DNA of 64,000 nt from Chlorokybus atmophyticus (Eukaryota > Streptophyta > Chlorokybophyceae > Chlorokybales > Chlorokybaceae). Below are positions 56,161 to 64,000 of the stretch, piece by piece. The translations under genes and the position numbers were made by a program. The notes under the pieces were generated by a model, which searched no databases, was not told the DNA's origin, and worked only from the letters and a program-made list of their open reading frames with translations. Every line of letters starts with the position of its first letter. The stretch's first letter is position 1. The stretch is taken from assembly GCA_009103225.1 (NCBI GenBank), contig RHPI01002836.1, positions 214,192 to 278,191 on the forward strand, read 5' to 3'.

Positions 56161-57146
56161 GTGGCCTACATATGTATAAATGGATATGTGTATACATATA
56201 AATATATGTGTATATATACACATATATATATGTATATGTGTATACATGCATATGTATATATATGTTGATAAATATACGTGTGTGTGTGTGCATGTAGGAA
56301 TAGGCTTAAGGTATACAAGCAAAAATTGTTGACGTATTGCGGCCGCAATTTGCAGCCGTGCAATTACTTCATATCTATTATTTTATGTACATACATTGTT
56401 GTAAGTATATTGATGCGCGTACACATGTGCATTAGACCATTCATATGCAAAATTATGTACATCTCAAATAATGTATAACAATATGATTGTACAAAGTGTT
56501 ATGATTACTGTACAATTACATAGTTTAAAAAAATAATTATATCAAATTTACATCCATGCGTTGCGCGTGTAATTACATTATATATAGGTCGTTGGTTATT
56601 ACATTATCTTAATGTTCACAACCGTTAACATCATACCATGAATACATATGTGTTGATGATGTTTGCATGTTGCATTGCTAGGCGTAGTTTATGGTATGTT
56701 TGGTTTTGATGATTTGTACGAAACGAAAGCGCAAGCAATGTCAGATGTTATGACTTGTAGCCTTACTTGTATAACCTCATAAATGGCTCATAAAAGCCTC
56801 ACGCGACCACAGAATCATCGACAGCCCGATAAGGTACACTGGCTGCATTGACAGTCGCAATTTGGCTACTATCACTAAGCATTGTCACAATGACAGCCCC
56901 TAACAAGTCTACAAATTGTACTGGCGTATTGACAACCGCCGAGTTCGCGGCTACCGGTATGTAGTTTACCACCGTCCATGTAACTGGTACAGCCTATAAA
57001 TGCTACAATTGCACAGGCTCAGCCTATGGGCCTATCAAAGTGACACACAATCTCCGACTGTCCATCAGCAATTACTGCCGCCGGCCGACAGTCGCCAAGC
57101 GGCTAAACTACATGAAATACGTTGCCATATGACCCTACCGGTACGT

Positions 57147-57219
57147 GCACTCGTAGCTTAGTGGTTAGGGCGTCGTCTTTGATATGCTAAAGGTACTGGG
57201 TTCGAATCCGGTCGATGCG
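57147..57219 (+). other. tRNA-like sequence with intact A and B boxes
   Basis: TAGCTTAGTGG (57154-57164) fits the pol III A box and GGTTCGAATCC (57199-57209) fits the B box, 34 nt apart as in a tRNA. The acceptor-like stem GCA(C)TCG/CGATGC needs a bulge. The D stem has G-T pairs and the anticodon stem has two mismatches. It looks like a tRNA-derived SINE head or tRNA pseudogene rather than a working tRNA. Confidence 0.6.
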
Positions 57220-57369
57220 TGTGTTCTTGACTAAGCATTCCACTCACTCCGCGGAGCTGGCCGCGGCCTCCTGCGCCGCTGGTTGGGCGTGGCCGGTGCC
57301 GCCGGCAAAGATGTCTCAACTTTTACTGCAGTTGCACAAATGTTTACATTGTTTCATATTAAACTTCGG

Positions 57370-57645
57370 TCGATGGTCCGCTGGCCGGACCAGTTATTGA
57401 AGTATTGTGATGATTTTGTCCCTGGTTCGATGGCTGGACCATACCTGGTCCTGACGCAACAGTAATCGGCCGGACCTTAAGTGGTGCGTACCAAGGGACA
57501 ATGGTACCATTCACGTGAAATTGCATCGACAGTCGGACCATGAATGGTCCGACTGTCGATGCAAAACAGACCATGCAAGGTCCACCGATATCATTTAGCA
57601 GGGGGAAATCCCGGTCCTGCGTCACGGACCATTCATGGTCCTTGA
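57370..57645. repeat. Array of GGACC palindromes (right end of copy 1)
   Basis: Includes GGACCATACCTGGTCC (about 57447), GGACCATGAATGGTCC (57536), AGACCATGCAAGGTCC and GGACCATTCATGGTCC (57627). The centre sequence varies while the GGACCA/TGGTCC arms are kept. Confidence 0.85.
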
Positions 57646-57738
57646 ACGTCAATCCGTGTGATAGTAGTTCTACACTACGGTAGCTTGTGGTAGCAGAGCC
57701 TTGGGTGTCAACTGCAAGTGAAGGCAGGCACGACAAAG

Positions 57739-58130
57739 ATGGAGGCGACCTACGACAAGGGGCAGATTGCAAAGCTGGACACCGACAACACATGGTGCGT
57801 GGAGATGAAGGCCTTGCTCATCCATAAGAAGGTGTGGAAGTATGTTGATCGGAAGGCACCACCACCAACACCAGGAGCGAATACTGTGTGGTCAGAGCAT
57901 TCAGCAGAAGTACACTCTTTGCTTGTGTTGAATTGCAAACCGCATCACTTTCCCATGCTCACTGCATGTGAAGATGGTAGACAAGCTTGGGAAAAGCTAT
58001 CAGCCTTTTCAGAGCCAAGAACAATGCCAGAAAGTTGCAGCTACGCAAGTAGCTGAGCGCACTCAGGAAGGAGGCAGCAGAACCCATCACAAAGTATGTT
58101 GCACACGCGAGAGAGCTGTGGGCGGACCTT
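57739..58130 (+). pseudogene. Copia V Gag, truncated
   Basis: The frame from ATG 57739 has LDTDNTWCVEMKALLIHKKVW, a copia gag start, and breaks near 58020; homology continues in another frame (AAEPITKYVAHARELWADL). The zinc knuckle and the whole protease are missing: the sequence joins the end of the integrase zinc domain at about 58130. Confidence 0.75.
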
Positions 58131-58137
58131 GTGAACC

Positions 58138-58869
58138 ATGCCTGGTTGCAAAGCAGCATGCTATGCCATTCCCATCATCCTCTTCAAGCAGTCAGCATCC
58201 TTGAAGCTTGCGCACATGGATGTCTGTGGCCCTATGCGCATTGTGACAAAGGGAGGGGCCAGGTACTTTGCTACATTCCTCGACGACTATAGCAAGCTGT
58301 CCATCATCTTTCCATTGACGCTCAAGTCAGAAGTTGCTGGAGCTGTGCGCACAGTTGTGGCCTTGTTGGAGACGCAGCCTAGCAACAAGATGAAGGCAAT
58401 GAGGAGTGATCGAGGAGGGGAGTACATTAACAAGGAGTTGAAGGAGTTCTTCGCCAGCAAGGGCATACGCCACGAGACAACGGCACCCTACACCCCGCAG
58501 CAGAATGGAGCAGCTGAACGCCTTAACAGGACACTCTTTGAGCGTGTTCGAGCCATGCTCAACGACACAAAGATGGAAGACAGTTTGTGGAAGGAGGCGG
58601 TACTCACTGCCAACTATATCCGCAACAGGTCTCCGGTGCGCTCAGAGCAAAAGACTGCGTGGGAGCACTTCTATGGAGCCACACCCGATATGAGTGGTAT
58701 GCGTGTGTTTGGATGCACGGCATCTGCACTAGTGCATAAACAGCTCAGACACAAGCTGGAGCCCGTCAGCAAGAAGGGCATCTTCGTTGGCTATGAACCG
58801 GGTTCCAAGGCTTACAGAATCTTGCTCGAAGACACTCAGAAGATTATCGTGAGAGGTGGTTTTCCATGA
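58138..58869 (+). CDS. Copia V integrase core
   Basis: The frame starts in the last Cys pair of the zinc domain (CEPCLVAKQH lies just before in another frame). It has HMDVCGPM (first Asp), MRSDRGGEYINKEL (second Asp), YTPQQNGAAERLNRTLFE (Glu) and the C-terminal KKGIFVGYEPGSKAYRI. It ends with a TGA at about 58867, after which RT starts in another frame. Confidence 0.85.
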   Translation: MPGCKAACYAIPIILFKQSASLKLAHMDVCGPMRIVTKGGARYFATFLDDYSKLSIIFPLTLKSEVAGAVRTVVALLETQPSNKMKAMRSDRGGEYINKELKEFFASKGIRHETTAPYTPQQNGAAERLNRTLFERVRAMLNDTKMEDSLWKEAVLTANYIRNRSPVRSEQKTAWEHFYGATPDMSGMRVFGCTASALVHKQLRHKLEPVSKKGIFVGYEPGSKAYRILLEDTQKIIVRGGFP

Positions 58870-60656
58870 GGGATTATCACAACCAGAAGCAGGCTTCTTT
58901 CCGGGAGATGACGATGAAGTACAGCCACAAGAGCATCCTAAGACAGTGGAGGCTGAGGGCGAGGCAGTCATCAACAACAAGGGTGAGCGAGACTCAGTTG
59001 TAGCAGGCCAGAAGGAGCCGCACCTGCAGCAGGAGCACGCAGCTCGCAGATACCCAGTGAGGGAGAGAAAGGCACCTGACTTCTTACACAAGGCACACGT
59101 CGCCAGTGTGCAGAATGAGGAGCCAAGCACCTACGAGGAGGCATTCTCAGCACCAGATGCGGAGCAATGGCAGCGTGCTATGGACGAGGAGACTGCGTCA
59201 CTCCATGCCAACAACACTTGGTCACTGGAGCAGTTACCGCAAGGAGTGAAGACCATTCCAGTGAAATGGGTCTTCAAGGTGAAGCGTGATGGTCAGGGCA
59301 ACATTGAGCGCTACAAGGCAAGACTGGTGGCAAAGGGCTTCTTGCAGCAGGAAGGTGTGGACTTCAACGAAGTGTTTGCACCTGCAAGTAAGCATACCAC
59401 CTTCCGTGCACTGCTAGCTATGGTTGCTGCTGAAGACCTAGAGCTGCATCACCTCGACGTGAAGACTGCCTTCCTCTACGGAGAGCTGGAGGAGGAGATC
59501 TTCATCGAGCAACCACCTGGATATGACGAAGGGGAGAGCGGCACAGCGTGCAAGCTGATCAAGGCACTGTACGGGCTGCGACAGGCACCGCGTATGTGGC
59601 ACATCAAGCTTACCAAGGAGCTGGAGGCACTTGGCTTCACCGCATCCTCTGCAGACCCTGGGCTCTTCATCCATGCGACAAGACAACAAGGTCTGGCTGC
59701 TCGTGTATGTTAATGACATCATCATCACCGCCAGGCAGGTACACCACCTGCAAGAGACGAAACTTGCTCTACAGCAAGCATTCTCAGTCCGTGATCTTGG
59801 AGAGGCCAAGTGGTTCCTTGGCATGGTGATTGAGCGCGACAGGGCTGCTCGCACAATCAAGATCAGTCAGGAGCAGATGGTGAGCAGAGTCGTCACCAAG
59901 TTCGGGCTCACTGAAGCGAAGACCAAGACCACACCGTTGGCACTTGGCACTGCCCTTATCAAGGCAAAGGATGAGGAGGTACTCGACAAGGCTCAGTTTC
60001 CATATGGTGAGCTGGTAGGCAGCATGCTCTATGTGGCAGTGTGCACACGTCCCGATGTTGCACATGCTGTGGGAGTACTTGCTCCCTACATGTCTGCACC
60101 GAGCATGGAGCACTGGACAGCAGCAAAGGGAGTACTACGCTATGTTGCTGGGAGCGCAACAGTTGGCATCAAGTTTGGGAGCGGGAGCATTGAGTTGGAG
60201 GGCTACTGCGACTCGGACTTTGCTGGTGAACTTAACAGCAGGAGGTTCACTACAGGCTACGTCTTCAAGCTGAACGGAGGCGTGGTGAGCTGGAACAGCA
60301 GGCTGCAGCCAACAACAGCAGCATCTACATCAGAGGCTGAGTACATGGCAGCGGCAGCAGCAGTGAAGGAGGCACTCTGGCTTCGCAAGCTCATGGCAGA
60401 CTTGGAGCACCCCATGGCGTGCATCGTCATCAACTGTGACAACCAAGGAGCCATCAAGTTGTTGAAGCACCCTATCGCCTCGGCAAGGACGAAGCACATT
60501 GATGTCATGCATCACTTTGTGCGTGACAGAGTCACAAGGAAGGAGGTGGAGTTCCAGTACTGCAACACTGAGGGCATGCTGGCGGACTTCATGACAAAGC
60601 CATTGTCACCACTCAAGTTCAAGACTTGTTGTGCAGGACTTGGCATCTGTGTTTGA
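58856..60656 (+). pseudogene. Copia V RT-RNase H
   Basis: Frame 58856-59713 has ARRYPVRERKAPDFL, WVFKVKRDGQGNIERYKARL, LHHLDVKTAFLYGELEEEIF and KALYGLRQAPRMWH. A frame change near 59690 leads to 59631-60656 with LLVYVNDIIITA (catalytic box YVND, Asn in place of the first Asp), LVGSMLYVAVCTRPDVAHA and RNase H through FKTCCAGLGICV. The changed catalytic box and the frameshift argue against activity. Confidence 0.85.
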
Positions 60657-60698
60657 CTACAGGAGCAAGCGTTGGAGGTCAAGCTGCTCGCGTGGGAG

Positions 60699-61115
60699 TG
60701 TTGAGAGTATTCCTACATATGATCAGCATCGACCCTCCACACAGAAGTGGAAGGTCGTAAGGACGAGCACTAGGTCCGGACTTAGCAAGATGGCGTCGTC
60801 GGACCAGACTCCGGACTGGAGCCTTATTAACTGCTTCATATCTCCGCGTATACTTACTCATATTAGACGTGTAAGAGCTTGTTGGAAAGCTCTGGTTGTA
60901 AGAAAGACAATGCAGCTTAGAGCGCGTCAAAAGGCTGAGTATAGCTTACGCAGTGCTTGCAAACGTAGACGTGTGTGTAACTGGCTGGTATAAGAACCAG
61001 CGGACAACTTGTAATATATGAATGTGATGTGACTTGTGTATGCTCTGGTGACGGTAGCTCTGTCTTTGTGTGTCTATGCTTGCCTCAGCTACATGTGCAT
61101 GCTAGTCCTTCAACA
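60699..61115 (+). repeat. Copia V 3' LTR
   Basis: TGTTGAGAG...CTTCAACA after CGTGGGAG; TATAAG at 60989-60994. Differs from the 5' LTR by scattered substitutions and small indels. Confidence 0.9.
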
Positions 61116-61275
61116 AGGCATTCATGAGAAGAAGCAGGAGAGTGGAGAGACTGTTGCATTTGCTGCAAGGTCTGAGACTTCCTTATCTTCCCGAGGCCGT
61201 GGGAGAGGAAGAGGCAAGGGCAAGTTTGAAGGTGTGAGTCGAGAAGAATGGCTGAAGACAGTGGAGTGTCATCAT
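61116..61275 (+). pseudogene. Fragment of another copia gag
   Basis: Frame reads ESGETVAFAARSETSLSSRG, a run of RGRGRGRGKGKF, then EEWLKTVECHHC, the start of a zinc knuckle, where it is cut by an LTR at 61276. It resembles the region before the knuckle in copia I but differs in sequence. Confidence 0.6.
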
Positions 61276-61414
61276 TGTTGCGCATAGGCATGGCTGGAGC
61301 TTAGTGTCCAGTCTGATATGCACTTGTATTAGGAGACATTAGCACTATGTGTGCACTGCATGAGTTCATGCAGTGCCAGCATATCATGTGCTGTAGATAT
61401 CAGCCTTGGGGTAG
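61276..61414 (+). repeat. Partial copia II-family LTR
   Basis: Matches the first ~140 bp of the LTR at 44074, then is broken at GGGGTAG by the palindrome-rich element. Confidence 0.85.
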
Positions 61415-61601
61415 CACACGGATTGACGTTCGGGGAGCATGTATGGTCCTTCCACGGACCCCGCAGGCCATACATGGTCCGTGCCCCGAGGACCACGAGT
61501 GCCTGGTCCCCGGGGGACGGACCGTCCATGGTCCTTTCGGGGCCCCGATACCTGGCGCGCAGTCGCGCACCATACATGATTCGCGGCCGGACCAGGTGAT
61601 A

Positions 61602-62069
61602 CAGTCTACCCCCGCTAAGAGACTTCGCTCCAAGAGAATAACCCCGCTTATAGCATAGAATGTGAGATTACCAATGGTTTTACAGGCGAATGTTGGTGCC
61701 AAAGAGAATATGACCAACCGCGAAGAGCATATATTTTTTCATGAAATTCTTGCAAGTTTGAGTGTGCATATTCCCAACATCGAGGGAGGAGACGTGACGG
61801 GTGTGGCATAAGGCGTGATGAGCGTGACGATCAGGGCATGATGGGCAAGGTGTGACGCGCAACCAGCGTGATGCGTGTAATGGCGCGACGGGCGTAACCT
61901 GATGCGCGTGACGTAATGAGCGTAACGGGCGTGATGAAACCGTGTTTATAGCATATTTATGCTCTTGACATCTAAGAGCATATTATTCTCTTAAAAGCAA
62001 AAAGCATAACCTCGCCAAGAGCATACGATTGCTGGGGACAAACAGTATGCTCTTAGCGTTGGTTGACTG
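61602..62069. mobile_element. Pogo-like MITE, second type
   Basis: 468 bp. Ends are CAGTCTACCCCCGCTAAGAG and CTCTTAGCGTTGGTTGACTG, imperfect inverted repeats, with TA on both sides (61600-61601, 62070-62071). It splits a palindrome: CGGACCAGGTGA before and CTGGTCCG after. The interior has short GCGTGACG-like repeats (about 61795-61935). Confidence 0.8.
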
Positions 62070-62212
62070 TATACTGGTCCGATATGCCGTGAAAGTCCGG
62101 ACTATGAATGGTTCGCAACCGGACCAGGCATTTCCCCGGTCCGACTGTCAATGGGTCTCCGGACCATGCATGGTCCGGACTACATCAATGCTTGACCATA
62201 TATGTTCCGGTA

Positions 62213-62636
62213 CAGTCTAACCTCGATAAGTGCATATTCGATTAGTGCATATCCGCGTGTAGTGCATAAATTTGGCCATCACCGACGTCTTCAGGGGGAA
62301 AACCTGTGCGTTAAGAGCATATGCATTTATCAATAAGTGCATACCTTGAGATGCCTAACCTTTGGTGTGTCTATGCCCTTATCAAGGTGAATTACGCCTA
62401 AGTTACAGACAGTTTATGATTACAGTGTATCATAGTTACGGTCGTACACATTACAACGTAACTCAGGATTAGGTTTACTCCATCAGTGCATAGGTTACGC
62501 ATTTATGCCAAGCCTAAGTGCATAATAAATGCACTTACAGCGGGTGCATAATTTATGCACTTAATGAGGATGCATAAACGCGATAAGTGCATACATAAGC
62601 CCGTTCCCGATGGTATGCACTATCGAGGTTAGACTG
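62213..62636. mobile_element. Pogo-like MITE, copy 2 of the 55549 type
   Basis: 424 bp, the same family as 55549-55964 in the opposite orientation, with the same CAGTCTAACCTCGATAAGTG ends and TA on both sides (62211-62212, 62637-62638). Confidence 0.85.
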
Positions 62637-63539
62637 TAGATAACATCCAAGTGGCTGGTCCGAACCGGAATCATGGGGCGGACCATTGCTGGTGCACGCT
62701 GAGCTTATCGGTCACTGTTGACAAGCAGCACGCACCGTGCATGGGCTGCGGCTCATAAAAGCTCATACAGGTCCACATTTTCGTAAGATTGCGGACCATT
62801 CATGGTCTTTAACCCAACTAGGCTCTTCCTAATCCGATTATCCGCGGGTAGGGACCATGCATGGTCGGTACCCCATGATTGCTGAACCATGCATGGTTCG
62901 AGGTTGGTCCTCAAGTAAATGATTCCGGTTCGGCATATTATGTAATTACATGGAGTGAAGACTGGGCAGTCGCACCATGCATGGGCCACTACTGGCCACT
63001 ACCGGCGCGACGGATGAAAAAAGAATGACCTGCAAATTATGGCAGCGGAGGATGTGCTCATTGACCCCGTTAGTGCATGCATTCAGACAAGTGAATGCGT
63101 TGACAGGGCCAACCAGCACATCCCTCCCACTGCCATAAGATAGTGTATTTGGTATGTTCTCGTATATGATACACGTCATAGCTGAGATTGCGCGGACGCT
63201 GGGATTCAAGACGTAGCCCAGCCTCTCATCTGACCGTTGATTCAAGCGTATTGAACGGTCGGCATATTCAGTAATTACATGGAGTGAAGACTTGACAGTC
63301 GCACCGTGCATGGTGCGACTGTCGAGTCACGTGCATGGCCAACAATAGGGTTCCTACCTACATGGTCTGCGTAACAGGGTTGCGCTCAGAGAGGGAGCAG
63401 CGGCGCTCTGGTTGGTGGCGGCGGCCTCGTTGGCGGTGTCTTTGCTGGCAGAATCTAGCTGTACCAATGGCCAATAAAAAGGCTGTCCGCTTCGCTAAGG
63501 ACAGTTAGTACTAAGTTGGGAATCAACTTGCAACCAACC

Positions 63540-64000
63540 AGTAAGAGGAACACCTTTCGTAGGAACAACCGCCTTCGCAGCCAATAGAGTTCCCTACCCT
63601 TACCGGAGCAGGCTGATGTCGTCCAGCACCATGTGGTTAATGACCAGCCCATTGAGGCTGTCAACCCTCAGCCCGCCCATGAAAATCCGGCCATGCTCGG
63701 GCAGCATAGCGACATCAGCTAGCAGCATGAGCAGTAAGTTGACCACGCTGTTGTACCTGGCGTACTGCTCTTCATTGAGTATACATGACAGTATGCATGC
63801 CACTAACAATAGGAATGCTGTACATAAACAGCCTTCACCATGCTAAGAGACTGTCGATAAACTTAGTGCACTTGCTGCCTTGCTGTGATCTCCACTGTCA
63901 GCCGATGGTGCCATTGCATGTGGTGTGTCACTGACTGCAAGATTGCTTCAGGCATCCCGTGCTTGGACAGCCGACTGTTGATTTGGCCGGCACCAGCAAT
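63540..64000 (-). CDS. Partial unknown gene, exon-like frames at window edge
   Basis: On the minus strand, 63606-63815 encodes RYNSVVNLLLMLLADVAML and GRIFMGGLRVDSLNGLVINH, ending LLR before a GTAAGG donor. Upstream, 64000-63870 encodes GQINSRLSKHGMPEAILQSV. Both look like coding exons, but their linkage and start lie beyond the window. No family recognised. It could be a host gene or the transposase of the palindrome-rich element. Confidence 0.35.

Larger units (their letters stand above)
55196..57660. mobile_element. Palindrome-rich TIR element, copy 1
   Basis: It starts CACACGGATTGACGTTC, then GGGG and GGACCATGCATGGTCC. It ends GGACCATTCATGGTCC, then TTGAACGTCAATCCGTGTG, giving inverted ends of at least 16 bp followed by palindromes. 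2,465 bp. No transposase frame is visible. Inside are two palindrome arrays (55217-55545 and 57370-57645), a pogo-like MITE, a 34-bp-arm foldback, a TATG-rich tract (56166-56280) and a tRNA-like sequence. It lies in the copia V leader. No target duplication is evident. Confidence 0.75.
54723..61115 (+). mobile_element. Copia V: Ty1/copia element with 2.5-kb insert in its leader
   Basis: LTRs of 423 and 417 bp (TGTTGAGAG...CTTCAACA) of the same family as copia III, with the half-tRNA primer-binding site at 55146. Coding part: truncated gag, integrase, RT and RNase H. A terminal-inverted-repeat element (55196-57660) sits in the leader. Flanks GTGTG and AGGCA do not match, so the ends are not a simple insertion. 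Confidence 0.85.
61415..64000. mobile_element. Palindrome-rich TIR element, copy 2 (right end outside window)
   Basis: It starts CACACGGATTGACGTTC, the same end as 55196, and the first ~170 bp match that copy with substitutions. It sits inside a copia II-family LTR. Further palindromes lie at 62095-62205, 62640-62710, 62790-62995 and 63300-63325. It contains two pogo-like MITEs and exon-like frames near 63455-64000. No right terminal repeat is seen, so the end of the element is uncertain and the last part may be host DNA. Confidence 0.6.

Noticed and set aside
57147-57219. Functional tRNA gene (possible anticodon TGA in the best fit)
   Set aside because: The anticodon stem has two mismatches and the acceptor stem needs a bulge; kept only as tRNA-like.

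Overview
This is a eukaryotic nuclear window with almost no ordinary host genes. It is a dense nest of LTR retrotransposons with one LINE, several DNA-transposon-like repeats, microsatellites and a few decayed host-like genes. GT/AG introns, LTR elements with 5-bp target duplications, an L1-type LINE, pogo-like MITEs and a short TTAGGG-type block all point to a eukaryote. The mix of elements (copia primed by a half initiator tRNA, chromoviruses, and a Ty3/gypsy element carrying a DNA methyltransferase) would suit an alga or another protist. I cannot name the species. Three single Ns (13704, 18237, 55455) all sit at repeat junctions and look like assembly joins.

Layout. 1-19.1 kb: a large inverted repeat (49-2094 against 2850-2900 plus 13929-15897), bounded by (GA)n/(CT)n, with about 2.3 kb of pure CT on the right. 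The arms hold decayed copies of an unknown gene, and another copy lies at 18241-19090. The right arm is split by an 11-kb Ty3/gypsy element (2901-13928) that encodes gag, an extra unknown ORF, protease, a DNMT3-type cytosine-5 methyltransferase, RT-RNase H, integrase and a C-terminal PHD finger. This writer-plus-reader retrotransposon is the main discovery; this copy is broken by frameshifts and stops. 19.6-30.3 kb: an old chromovirus (LTR plus chromodomain remnant, minus strand) whose LTR was split by a second chromovirus (19815-27980, 5-bp duplication GGCCC). The interior of the second is scrambled, with a plus-strand gag-pro-RT-IN block inside a minus-strand element. One of its LTRs carries a TTAGGG block. 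30.4-31.0 kb: palindrome array. 31.36-33.93 kb: an apparently spliced minus-strand gene of unknown function. 34.2-37.5 kb: a third Ty3/gypsy pol with an intact PHD finger, followed by LTR-like DNA. 39.98-54.72 kb: an L1-type LINE (minus) split by a 9.7-kb copia element, which is itself invaded by two gag-only or gag-protease-only copia elements and a fragment of a minus-strand copia. 54.7-61.1 kb: another copia whose leader holds a 2.47-kb element with terminal inverted repeats made of 16-bp palindromes. 61.4-64 kb: the left part of a second such element, with two pogo-like MITEs and exon-like reading frames at the window edge.

The sequence fixes the insertion order: LINE, then copia I, then copia II inside it; inverted repeat, then the DNMT element; old chromovirus LTR, then the scrambled chromovirus; copia, then the palindrome element, then a MITE. 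Four independent Ty3/gypsy elements here carry chromatin modules (DNMT3-type plus PHD, PHD, and two chromodomains), so interaction with host chromatin is the common theme.
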